DNA of 64,000 nt from Crocodylus rhombifer (Eukaryota; Chordata; Crocodylia; Crocodylidae). Positions 10,800-22,907 of the stretch are shown here, in pieces. The notes below the pieces were generated by a model that was not told where the DNA came from, did no database searches, and saw only the letters and a list, made by a program, of their open reading frames with translations. The stretch's first letter is position 1; each line of letters starts with the position of its first letter. The stretch is taken from the NCBI GenBank assembly GCA_038503035.1, contig JAVSML010001156.1, positions 585,356 through 649,355 of the forward strand, read 5' to 3'. The translations under genes and the position numbers were made by a program.

Positions 10800-13700
10800 A
10801 GACCCCAGACCCCCATGATGGGCTGAAACAAAATCTCCAGAACTGCCTTTCTTGAGGGATTTCCTGCACTTGCAGTTTTGGATAAAATCAGAAGTGGGGG
10901 GGAAAAAACCCAAAACAACAACAACATATATTGAAGCATTGCAGAATCTCAACTTAAGCTCCAAAAATGGTCATTAACCAAGTTATTTAGAAGTTGTTTT
11001 GGCCCCTCATCTTTATAACAGCTTTCGAGCCAGAATCAGAATGCATTTATTTCCTCACCTGGCCTCTTCCATTCTCCTTGTGACCATTTTTAACACAGTT
11101 TCAGGGTTGACACAGTTTTGGGGTTACAATGATCCCCCAGGTGGTATGATAAGGCTCTGTGTTCCACACATACTGTGTATCCACATGGACCATTCAGGTC
11201 TTGCAGAAAATTTCTTTATCCAAAATATATCAAAGAGGACAGACACTAAGATAAGAAGAGACTGTGAATACACTGAAGTAGCTTACAACGTACTGACATT
11301 CCTAAGAGACCCTGCCTTCTCTACAGTCTGGTAGCTCTTAGTGTGGGTCTTTGATGCTGGTACAGGAACAACATCAACACCAATTTCATCAGCAAGAACA
11401 CTACCCTTTAATCAGCTTCTGCTGACTTTCCCAAACCAGATTCTCATTTGCAACATTAAGTCTGGTTATTCATTTTCCCCACCATAAATTGTGCCTTTAA
11501 CTGTGTGGAGAAGGATCTTTGCTCTAGTCTAAACAAAAGCACAGGTTACCCAATAGGCAGGCATCTTTTCCTCAACCCATTGAAGCCAGAAAGGTGTAGT
11601 GGCATTTTCATGTTTCGTGTAGCTCCATGGAAGCTATATCAGTAACCTAACTCCTCAGGCAGCTTTCCAAGAATATCCCTTTCAATTACCGGGCAATGTG
11701 CATATACAATAATATACAATAGTAGTGCCGCATGCATAAGGCTTATGTAACTGTTTTCAATCTCTGTTTGTGGGGATTGACTCCTTCACTTCCTCTGCTG
11801 CAAACCGGAAAAAAAAAATGTTTAGATTCTTATTGTGCCACTGTGGGCTTTCTAGCTAAATGTGAGGCAGAATGGTCCAATTTCTGTACGGCAACAGCTT
11901 GCACACTTTTCCAGTATTTCCTGGTGGCTGACTAAACCCTTCCTAGTGCTTAAGCTCTTTAAGGTACTAGGCACCTCTTACCCAACGTCAGTTATAAATT
12001 GATAATGCTGAAGGGTTCCCCCTTTTTGCTCTCTTTGATGGATCTCAGTTATACATTAACCTGCAAGAAAAGCAGCATTGTGGAAAGTTCTGTTCCTGTG
12101 CTGTATTCCTGACTCCCCATTTCCCTCTCTTTTTTCTCATCTCAGGCTTGCCTCCCTTCGTTGTTGGCTCAAGAACTCCAGTGTGAATTTCTCAGAGCCT
12201 CCACATACTGTGATTTACAGTGGGATTTTTATTCTCGTTCATCTCCTTTTACTCTAAGCCAAAGTGTATGGATTTAGAGATGCAATAAAGTTTAACAGTC
12301 AAGTGGCAGCTGAAACGCGGGTCTCTGGCAGACAGTTTGCTGCATCTTTAAGAAGTTTGTCTCCCGGGTTCAATGCAGCTGTTGATGGGAAGAGAGTTTA
12401 GGCATAATATCAGCAGTTCATCAGACGCTCTATAACTAAATTCTCTGTGTGATGACGACTGGGAGTGCCTGCGCATATATAGCTGTCTCTGTACAATACA
12501 TCTTCGGACCAGATGGTGCATCCAACATGTTAGAGATTATGGCTTTGTTTTCTTCTTAAAGAAGCAAAATTCCAAGGGCCATCCATATTCAGGCTCAGGA
12601 CCTATTTCCTTCAAGGAGACATGCTGGAAAAGCGGTATTCATGGGTGTCTGAATCCAGACTGTGCATGGTCCTATACACACTCCTTCTCATGGACCATTC
12701 CTCCCAGAACAGAGTCCCTTCTCGTTCAGGAAGCTGACAATCCCCTGCTACAGCACAGTCCTCTGCAAATGAATTCCATAAATTCTGCGAAATAGGAACA
12801 CAGGTCCCTTTGCTCCTGTAAGCCTAAACCTAGTGTTTTTTCAGTGCGCTAGCAGGACATTATAGGGACGAGGTCCATAAGGCTCCAAAGAAGCAATAAC
12901 TATTTAATTTATTTGTATAAAACCCAGAGCCAGTAGCCTACCTGTAATGTTATTTGCCATGTACTCGTAACAGAGCAATGCTGATTTTATATCCTGGGCG
13001 TGCACTAAATGTCAAATATTTAATGGAAAAAAAGAAAAATAAAAACCGGCTGATCCAAGAACTGGTGGCTCTATATTTGGGATTCAATAACTTTCTCACC
13101 CCTTCTTCCCCCCTCCCCTCTGCATCCTTCTCCTCTACCTCTGTCCCCTCTTTCACTTACTTGGAAGATGTTATTGTTTAATGTGGCACATTCCCAAGCT
13201 GCTAGACTAGGACAGTAAAATTATTCACTGACTTTACTGTACTCTTCTACCAGTCAGTCTTTATTTAAGCTTTCAGCCCTCCTTCCCATCCACCCCCACC
13301 TCCATTCCCCAATTAAATTCTCTCTGGAGTTTCTTACCCCTTCCCTTGTTCCTTCTTTGCTAGGCAGGATCTGGAAAAAAGAAATCAAGGCCAAGCTCAA
13401 CAAAACTACTGCTGCGTAATAGCAGTCCTTTTTCACACACAGATGGTCAACCAGAAGAATGAGAGCTTTATAAGACAGACATCATGCTGGCCCTAGGAAT
13501 CCTGTTCTCCTGGACCTCAGCAGGAGTTTTTCATCACCAAAGTGGATAATAAGTCTGTCAGGCACCTCATACACATCAAACAGGTATTAATAAAAATATA
13601 AAAGGAAAGTACTGTAGGGAATGCATTCACAAGAAAGTGAGAATCTTAATGTGATAGTTAAAATTCGTATTACAGTTATGCATGACCAATAGCTGTGTCA

Positions 13701-13844
13701 ACAGTAGCTTATAGTAAGTTGCTTATAAGCAGGGATTATGCTTGTTTGTATGCACAGAGCTTGCACTTTAACAGTAATATTTTCAGTGGCCAAAATCCAT
13801 TTGTGTATTTTCATGCGTGCACAAGTAGCGTATTTGTACATGGT
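10800..13844. other. Unique DNA, 3 kb, no gene recognised
   Basis: AT-rich DNA with short open frames only. None shows similarity to a known protein. There is a pyrimidine-rich stretch near 13100-13160. Confidence 0.4.
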
Positions 13845-14575
13845 TGTGACAAGTTTGGGTCCCAGGAGTGGCTGTGACACCCCCCGTGGCCACGCAATTC
13901 CGGCTCCAACTCTAGGGCTCTCACCTCCGTTACTCACCCACCACACCTTTGATGCTATTATTTTAGTAGGATGGAGACTACCTGAAGGTCTTAGAGTGAG
14001 TCTGCCATTGTTCCTGTGTTGAAACTTGGCCTTCTCAGCCTTCACCCTTTTTCTCTAGCTGAGCCTTCTAGCTCCAGTTCACTCACCAAACTGAGCTTTG
14101 AGGTTCCCAGCTCCTTGTCCGGCCGTCCAGGGCCTTTATCTCTGCCCTTTTCAGGCTGCTGAGCCTCCGTGGGCTCCTTGTCTCTCTCTTGCTCTCTCTG
14201 TCTGGGCCCCAGACCCCATCTCCGCCCTTCTCGGGCCCCAGTCTGTGCCCCTCGGGCACTAATGTAATTGCCCCTCATGGGCTCTATAGGATCACCCTGC
14301 TGGGCATGTTCGGTGCACCTTCCACAGACACTATGGGATCACCTCATGTACGCATCCAAGCCACCCCTCATAGTCCTCCCAAACCACTGGGTCTTCCATT
14401 CATTATGTAGTCCTCCCTGGGCACCAGACCCTCCTGGTCCCCACCACCAGGCACCAGACCAAACTGCAGGTATCTATTCCCTTCTGGGCACCAGACCCTC
14501 CTAGTCCCCTCCAGGCACTGGACCTAGGTGAAATCAAAACACAAGCCCTTCTGGCTATAACTAAACTCCTACCCC
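13845..14575 (-). mobile_element. LTR-retroelement-like fragment (tentative)
   Basis: Composition changes abruptly at tgtgacaagtttggg. The segment is GC-rich with pyrimidine-rich runs, and the motif gggcaccagaccctcct occurs twice, near 14418 and 14485. That resembles the GC-rich, internally repetitive LTRs of reptile retroelements read on the minus strand. No paired LTR, no target duplication and no coding region were found. A non-LTR GC-rich segment is a real alternative. Confidence 0.35.
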
Positions 14576-14596
14576 AATCCTGGATCTATAAATGTG

Positions 14597-15335
14597 GCCC
14601 GAATCAGGGACAGTGATTCAATCTATTGATTTTCCCCGATTCTATTCGGCCGAATCCGAACCTGAAGATTCAATGCTGATTTGGCAAATCAGCGATTCGG
14701 ACACAGGCACAGCACAGCTTTAAAAACAATTTCTACATACCTTGAGGTAGCAGTATGGCTCATGATCGCTGCAGTGCTGGGGCAGATGGAGCATCCCACA
14801 GCAGTGCAGGGGGCTCTCCAGCGTGCTCAGTAGCAAACCTGGCAGTGGACCAGAAGCACTTCCGGGTCCACCAGGGAGTGTGCTGGGGGCCCCCCCATTC
14901 CCCGCATCCCCCCCCAGCTCAGTGATCAGCTGCAGGGGGACCCTGGGTGCCTCCCCTGGGCCCAGGAAGCACCCGTCATTGAGCCAGGGGGGCACAGGGT
15001 GTGGGGGCGCACGTGATCCCCGGCGGACCTGGAACTCCTTCTGGTCCACTTCTAGGTCTGCTGCCAAGCGCGCTGGGGAGCACCCCATGCTTCTGTGGGA
15101 TGCTGCATCTGTCCCAGTACTGCAGTGTTCAGAGGCCCTGCTACCTAGAGGTATGTAGAAAAAACATTTAAAGCTGTATCTGCATCTGAATCACTGAATC
15201 TGTCCATATCTCTCTGAATCAATTTGGAGAGATTAAAGTTTCCTCTGATTTGAGTCAGATTCAGAGATTTGGCCACTGAATCAGGCCGAATCTCTGCCGA
15301 ATCGAATCGGGGACCGAAGCTTCACACAACCCTAC
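14597..15335. mobile_element. Foldback (long inverted-repeat) element rich in GATTC/GAATC
   Basis: The left arm (about 14597-14885) is the approximate reverse complement of the right arm (about 15036-15335). For example, acagctttaaaaacaatttc on the left answers aaaaacatttaaagctgt on the right. The segment that reads gtggaccagaagcacttc on the left answers ttctggtccacttc on the right. The ~150-bp centre is C/G-rich. The outer arms are packed with gattc and gaatc words. No transposase is encoded. The right arm alone recurs at 9262-9579. A non-autonomous foldback DNA transposon is the best reading. Confidence 0.75.
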
Positions 15336-15350
15336 TGCATGGAAGTGTCA

Positions 15351-16365
15351 TATTTACTCAAATATAAGACAGCCCTAAATATAAAATAAATTCCCAGTAA
15401 TTAAATTCTATATATAGAAAATGTATAAATTTGTTATAGACTTCTAGGTATAGAATCTAATTATTGGAGGTTTGCCTTGAATTCATTTGCCTCCTGCTGC
15501 TACAGAAGGGAAAATAAATCCATGGGGGTCAGGTGGTCCCCTTGCCCTCTGCTCCCCACCAACTGCTTCCCCCTGCAGCCATTTCACCTCTCCCCATTAC
15601 TGACAAATCTGCTCTCCCTGAGCACATAGAAATGAAGAACAAAGTTGAAAACACTGACTTTGAAAGAAGTACTTTGCGCATAAGCAAGTTACTATGGGTA
15701 CACCTAGATTTAGTTTATCCAGAATTGATGTATTTTACCTTTTTTGAAACTACTATAAATTTTACAGGTATTTCTTAAGCACACTTTCAGGCTGAAAAGC
15801 TTGGGGTAAAGGATACTTGCCAGTTGTAGCATTACATATGGTATTTGAATGATCGAGTGTTGCTCAGTCGAGAGGATTCAGAACTGATTTGGCTAATTTG
15901 ACCTGGAATACAAAAATATTTCCAAAAAAAAAAAAAAGGTTCCCATCAGCACCTCAGCCTTTTTTGGCTAAGATCACATGAAACATTTTTTGGCACCAAG
16001 GGCAAGATGTCAGGGCTGGGTCTGGCCCTCCTGATGCTGGTCTGGTATTGCAGTACCTTCAGGCCCAATGCCAGTTCTCCACAGAGGGTATACCCGCTCA
16101 TTTTAAGGGCCTCACACAAAAAAGGGTTCCCATCAGTATATTTTCTCAGCATGGGCCATGTGTTTTATAGTCATGTTCAGTGTTGGCTGCATTTACATTA
16201 ACTCCATAGTTGGTTTCCATGACTGAGCACACACTGCTTTTGGCAACAGTTTAATGATAGACAATGTATTTAAAGAGGTTTCCTTGTATGTGAGTGCAAG
16301 ATGAGGGGCTTTTTCTGCCATGCTAATTAGGAGGGAAAAAACCTTGTCTTATATTTGAGTAAATA
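15351..16365. mobile_element. 1-kb element with 20-bp perfect terminal inverted repeats
   Basis: The sequence tatttactcaaatataagac at 15351-15370 is exactly the reverse complement of 16346-16365. The 1,015-bp interval carries a 14-base A-run near 15922, two copies of ggttcccatcag and no transposase. If the outermost TA is the target duplication, the element would read TTTACTC...GAGTAAA and fit TA-targeting transposons, but this cannot be separated from a longer TIR. No other duplication is visible. The superfamily is unassigned. Confidence 0.7.
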
Positions 16366-19300
16366 CTGAATATAATTTACACTTTGGATATCCAATGAGT
16401 ATATTCACATTTGCAAGCATACAATATCCATTCAATTGCTCACATAAATTTGCATGCTGCTTTAAGGCCACTATTTTTTAAATCTGTCCTTGTGTTTAAT
16501 AAATACATACGCATGACTCTCTCTCTCTGAGTGTATGTGTTTACACACGTACTTAAACAGACAGAGAGCTGCAAATTTTTGTCTTAAAAATAAAATCTCT
16601 TCTTACCTAAACAGACTTTTGATGACAGATTTTTCACAAAGCTGGCAAAGCTTTTCATTTCCAGAAAATCAAAAGCTGAACCTCAGCCTCCTGTGTGGTA
16701 GCTACAAAGCAGTGTCTGGATGCATCAGTTAAGCATATGTGAAGATCATCTATGCAGACACCTTTAACAGCAGTCTTTGCCAACCCAAGAACACCCGCAT
16801 GGAGAGCATGGAAAAATAATTGAGGAACTGATGATTTGTCTAAAGCCCTGACAACAGTAGTAATGCAAAAGAGAACTGCCACATTTAGCCTGAACTAGCC
16901 ATCTTCCTTGGCACATTCTTTTCCCTGCTTCTGTTACAAAAAAATCCTGAGTACTTTTGTGAGCTAATGATTTTAACATTTAAATATAAAGAAGTATTGT
17001 GCACATTTATACTGCCCCACAGACACACACATATTAGGAAAAGTTTGAGGGGCAGCATTTTCTGTGTTGCTAATGCTGCCACTCATTAGAATGTATTTTG
17101 GTAGAATATCAATGAGGGCTTTTGAGGTTAAGTTAAAGAACGTTAAAGAATTAATCAGGACAGATACAAGATTAAGCAATGGCTTCAAATACAAATACGA
17201 ATTTATCTCAGAAGAACTGATTTTAAATGTGATTCAGATCACAAAAGGAATTTAGGCTGCTGGCATCCTCTTTGTAGCTAGTTGATGTCTAGGAAAACAC
17301 TGACCTCACCCTGTATTAAGGACATCTGCCAATTGTCAAGTAGTGCACAGGCCTGGAGTCCTATTAGTTTCTTCAATGTTCCAAGACACAAAGCCAGCAA
17401 CTGTGGCAAGAATTATACTTTTCCCCTCTGGCTAGCCAGACTGTCAAATGAAGACAAAACAACAGATATACCCTATGGATGCTTCCATTTTATGCTGCTG
17501 AAAACACTAACAGGTTGTCATACTGAAGCTATATTCCCCTGGCTCTCACATCAAATCTGTGTATAATTTTGAGTCTCTTTTCAGAAGCTGCCAGTGAGCA
17601 ACTCTTTGCAGGATATGAAGAGGACACACTGGCAGAGCTGTTTCACTGAACGTTACAGACAACTTGGCTCCCATGTTCCTAGCTCAGTCTGGTGCTGTCA
17701 AGCCCTCAAGTGCATTCTCCAAGGGTTACAAAAAACAATTAAGTTGGTCTTTTTGGCATGAGTCTCACTCATAATAAATTAATTTTAGGGGCATTTTCTC
17801 ATTAATTCAATCATATTGACTTTGATTTTCTATGCTTCTCCCTTGGCCCAGTCCATGCCATAAAATTAACAACGAATGCACAAAGGGAGAGGAACCAAAA
17901 GGCAGAGAACAGAGACACATGTTCAGAGTTTGGAAAGAAAGAAAATTAAGCTACTGGAAAAAAGACTTCTTTGTCCCTGGACTTTGCCATTTAAACTGAG
18001 GAACAGAAGTAGTAGTTACCTTAAAAGAAAAAAAATCTTCAAATATATCAGAGGTACTCCAATCTCCACAGTGACATTCAAATCTTCCCATACCAAGATC
18101 TTGTATATACAGCCTTTAAGCAGTTATTATGACTGCTAATAACAAGCCTTCAGGCTTCAGGGTATAAACCAGACTCTAACTAAAGAGGGTCAAGAAGAAA
18201 TTGCCCTACAGGCAAGTTATCCCACAACTGTTTACTGCATAGATTCTTGAATCTTCCTCTAAAGCATTTTGGTTTTTAACTACTGTTGGAGATGGGATAC
18301 TGAACAAGATGCGGCTCTAGCAGATCCAGTTTGGCAATCCCTATGTTATGCAGCTGTAACTATTTATCATATAGTCAAACTATTTAAACAGGCATAATTA
18401 ATGTTAGGGGAGAATGAAAAAGTGTGGACTAGAACAAGATCCTATAAAAATGCACCACGGGTAGGTTTCAATGTATATCTACCCACTCAAGTTCTCAAAA
18501 GTGACTCGAATATCTAAGATGGGAAAACAGCATGTTGCCATTCATAGACATGCCAATTGTAACTTACCACAGCAGCAGCCAATTGATATTTCCTGTGCAG
18601 CCACGTCAGTCCAGGAAACATCACCCTCTTTCCTATAGGAACCAGAACAAATCAATTAATTGATATGTCAACCAGCCATACAAGAATATTGTGAGCCTGT
18701 CCACAGTCCTATCAAGGCAGTAAAACCCAGCAGGTCTCTGCCTGTGTCCAAGCCTCATACTTCTTCCTGCCTAAGGACAGGCACACGTTTCCAAATGTGT
18801 CATGTTTGGATTTCACCATAAAAAGTGGTGATGGTTACTTTTCTGCAGCAAATGAATCACTGCTGCACATAATGCAGAGGTTAAATGTGACTTCTGTGGT
18901 CCTATTCAGAGTTTAACTTCTGCCCCACAAGGTTTGAATGATTTTGTATCTTAATGTGAAGCTCAGGGGATGTAAAGCAAATGCTAGATTTCAGTAGGGA
19001 CTAGATGAGAGGCAGAAGTGGATGTACAAACAAGCACAGACCTGGCTCGGGGTGAAATCATAGCCCCATTAAAGTCAGTCAGAACTCGCTAACTTCAGCA
19101 GGGACAGTAACTCACCTTTGAAGTCTAACATTCATAAGGTAACAATCTCAGTGTCAAGACTGCTTTGACAACACATGAGCACTCACTACATTTCAACAGG
19201 ATTTTTTAATTCAAACAAACTCCCCCAATCATAACAACTCCACCATCTTTTCCTTCTCCTCTCTCCTTGATTAGTTCCCTCTTGTATTCCTGCAGATTCC

Positions 19301-20310
19301 TGTCAATTGCATTTACTCACACTCTGTCTAGGCCTCACTCATGTAAATTGTGCCAAGTGGCAGGATCCCTGAGCCCTTGTGAAGCCCTACTTAAATTAAT
19401 GAGGCCTGACACAGAGCAATTGGCAGGAGCAGGACCTGAAACACTGCACTGACTTGCCCCTCTACTGGCAGATTTTTTTCCAGGTTCAACTTCCTACATG
19501 AGCCAAGAATATTTGCTGCTTTGTGCCTAGTTTGGCAGGTATTAGTACGATTGTATGTACATACCACCTGATTGTGCTATGCAAGTTAGAAAGAGAAGTG
19601 GGAGTAATGATAACACTTTAAGTGGCTGTAAATTTTTATTGTGTCAAACAATTCCCCATATCCCTACAGGGTCTTTACAAACACAAAAACCATGCCCATT
19701 TGGCAAGAACTACAGACAAGGATTATTTTTTTTACCTTCCTCCTCTGCACTGAGGATAAAAATATGTGATGGAAGATTTTTAGGCCAAAGGCCTTTTTTT
19801 TCCTGCTGCAGTTAGAGGCACTCTCACGATTTTAACAGAATTCTCTAATGACTTGTGTTCTTTTCTTATTGCTCTATGTTTTAGAGTAGCAAATGGTAAG
19901 GGACAATATTGCAGCTCTGCCTTTTCTATCACCAATGATAGACAAGCTTGTAATGAGTTCTTGAGATTATTTTCATACTAATCCTAGTGTCCAATACCTT
20001 CCTAATTATTCAAAACACAAGATGGAAATTACCATTGAGCTAAAATCTCTTCAAATTAGTCTCACATATGAGGAATCATTAACATTTTGTCTGTTTTGTG
20101 TTTAATTTGCATGACTAGAACAGCTGGGGTTGTTTTTTCCTTTCAGTTCTGGAAAATAATCCTAACTTACTGTTAGCCTACCGATTTTAAGATCCCACCC
20201 CGGTGATTGACCTCAAAGCAATGCATGAGAATCACTGTACTGGCCACCACGGGACACTTCGGGATCTCAAGCACCCAGAGGTAGACTGGCAGTTATGAAC
20301 AGCTTGGCCT
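16366..20310. other. Unique AT-rich DNA, 3.9 kb
   Basis: No exon or transposon recognised. A short (CT)n run lies near 16516-16528. The small open frames are not conserved-looking. Confidence 0.45.
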
Positions 20311-20782
20311 CATCTACATGTGCAGTTAACTGTGACTAAAACATCACCATCTACACGTGTGATGCTATTATACCACAGTAAACTAATTAATGTCATCTTA
20401 AAATAGTACCGTCAAGGACAGTACTATCTTACAGCAGGGTAATTAACTGTGATTAAATGCATGTGTAGAAGCTGACCACTGATGTGAATTGCACCTGGTA
20501 AGCCCAGCCAGCAGGGAGCCAGACTCTTGCACAACACCTAGCCACAAGGCTCCACACTTTCAACACTCTCTCGTGCCTCCCGCCATCCCCTTCACCACCT
20601 GACGCCAGCACCCAGAGCCCAGGGCTAACTCCCCTCTCTCTTGTCCCTGGCATAAACTGCTCTGCCCCAGCTCAAATTGCTGCTGTTGTGGGTGCACATA
20701 TAGACACTGTGCCCAAGAACAGCTTACTCCAGCTCAAACTGCTCTGCAGTTTATTACTTCAAATTAATTGCACATGTAGATG
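20311..20782. mobile_element. MITE with CATCTACATGTGCA ends
   Basis: The left end catctacatgtgcagttaac and the reverse complement of the right end, catctacatgtgcaattaat, match at about 17 of 20 positions. The 472-bp interior is partly GC-rich (20500-20660) and contains an internal motif, ttaactgtgattaaatgcat, close to the terminal sequence. There is no coding capacity. The target duplication is unclear. Confidence 0.6.
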
Positions 20783-22459
20783 CACCCCTTGAGATTATCC
20801 TCCTCCAAGTAGACTTTCATTGTCATAACCCTTCAATGTAAGATACAATGAGCCAACCCTTTAGCATGAATGTTTGTAGAAGAGCAGGGGTAGAGCAAAT
20901 ATCCATCCAAAATTTTTGGAATGAAATCCAATTCCACTGAAGTCAAAGGGTGTTTTACCAGTGGCTTGAATGGGATCAGGATTTCACCCGTATTTTATAC
21001 CCACATAGCTAGACCTATTAGTTCAATCTCTTCTATATACCCAGCAGGGAGCTCATCAACTTTACAATATTATATCAAACCACAGTATCTAAATGGATCG
21101 TGACTGTATGTACATACCTAATAAAATCAAAACCAAATATGTTTTCTCTTGAAGTTCAGACCTTGCTCCAGTTGTGTTTGTTATACTAGAATGCGTTATG
21201 TGACATGGTTCTGTGTTATGCAGTACTCTACCAGACATGTAAAAAATGCACATTGAAGAAAAAAGTCATTTCATATCCAAAACAAATATACACCCTTGGT
21301 AAATACCAAGGCAGGTATTCAATGCAAAAGGCAGGTATTTTGAATTAGGAGATCTGCAGGGAATTGGTTCCTCACAAAGCTCCAATTAGCTTTCAAATTA
21401 TCTCCCATGCAATATGTACAAATATTCCTAACCAGACTTCACTGGAAAATGGATTCTCAATGCTTCTATTTACCTAATAGTTAACACAAGGATAACAACA
21501 CACATACAAATTTAAAATAAATACATATGTGGGACTTTTTTTTCCAAACAAGAATTTAAAACAGATGTGCTCTTTTAACTATATTTCTTCACCCAATGAT
21601 TTTTCTCTTAACTAGCTATAATTTTAATGCATTTTTACTACAAGTCCAGAAAGTTGCTATCCTAATAAATTATTCATCTTTTTCTCTCAATAATGTGGTT
21701 TTAAAAGCACATATTCCACCCTTATTTCTTGCTCAGAAACCCCATTCAAATCCATGAGTTTTGCCCAAACAGAATAGATTGCCCAAATATAAACATAGAT
21801 TATTTTCATAAGGTGTATCTAAAGACCAATATAATAAGATACATATTTTTCCTATTACCCAAATAAGTAAGCATTGAAGTATACCCCAATCTTCTGGCCA
21901 ACAGTGTACTTGCCTGTCTAATGGGTCCCTAACACACTAAAAGCTTCTCCATTCCTCAACTCCTCAGTTCCTGTCTCTGATTAGTCATCAGTGGAGTAAC
22001 CTTTGACAAAAGATTTGACTTCACCCTGCCTCAATGTCCTGACCTGTCAGATAACAATGCTTTCCCATAGATCATTTGCAGAGCTAGGTCAGAAAGAATT
22101 AGCACAACAAAATTCATTAAACAAACTGAACAGAGACACTAACAAAATAAGACCAATTTAACCTAATTCAAATAAAATCAGAAAGATTCAGTTTCAACAA
22201 ATAATAGAATGCCTATGCTAATCAGCACTAGACTTAGTAGAAGGTATCAGTACTGCATATTTATGGGCATTCCAAAAGGTATTTATACCGAGAATGGTTC
22301 AAGTAAGGAAATAGTAACATGAATCCTAACATGAACTGTATTATAATATAATACGGTCTTCAGATTTATAGAAAAACAAATCATTCGGACTCATCCGTGG
22401 TTTCCTGTCTTGGTACGACACTGCAAAGTTACACCATACAAAAACACCTTGAGAGACAG
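20783..22459. other. Unique AT-rich DNA
   Basis: No feature recognised between the MITE at 20.3-20.8 kb and the hAT element at 22.5 kb. Confidence 0.45.
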
Positions 22460-22467
22460 TATAATCC

Positions 22468-22899
22468 AATGGTGCTCAACCTTTTGGTCCTGCAGGCTGG
22501 AACAGTGGCATGAGGCCAGTCCATGGACCAGAGCGGGCTTCATACCACACTGCCAGATTGGTCCCCGCAGCACTTCAGCGCAGCCCTGAGCTGCCAGATA
22601 GGGGTCGGTGTTGCCTCAACCCGGCCCCATGCCACTAAATCAGACCCCATACCACTTTGGCCCAGCCCCACACCAGCAGATCAGGCCTCATGTGCCCAAT
22701 CTAGCGTATAGAGCCACACTATCTAGCCCACGGGGTTCTCCACAGATCCACAAATTTGGCAGCAGGGGAGAAGCAATTCAGGCTGCCCTACTCCCTTACT
22801 GCCAAATCTTCAGAACTTCGGGGAGCCCTACGGGCCAGACGACGTGGCTCTGTGGGCTGGGCTGGGCTGGCCTGCAGGCCAGGAGTTGAGGACCCCTTG
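22468..22899. mobile_element. Non-autonomous hAT-type element
   Basis: The left end aatggtgctcaacc and right end gttgaggaccccttg are inverted, hAT-like termini. Flanking duplications are tataatcc (22460-22467) and cataatcc (22900-22907), 7 of 8 matching. The first base of the left terminus may be shared with or lost into the duplication. The 432-bp GC-rich interior has no transposase. Open frames in it are compositional. Confidence 0.78.
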
Positions 22900-22907
22900 C
22901 ATAATCC

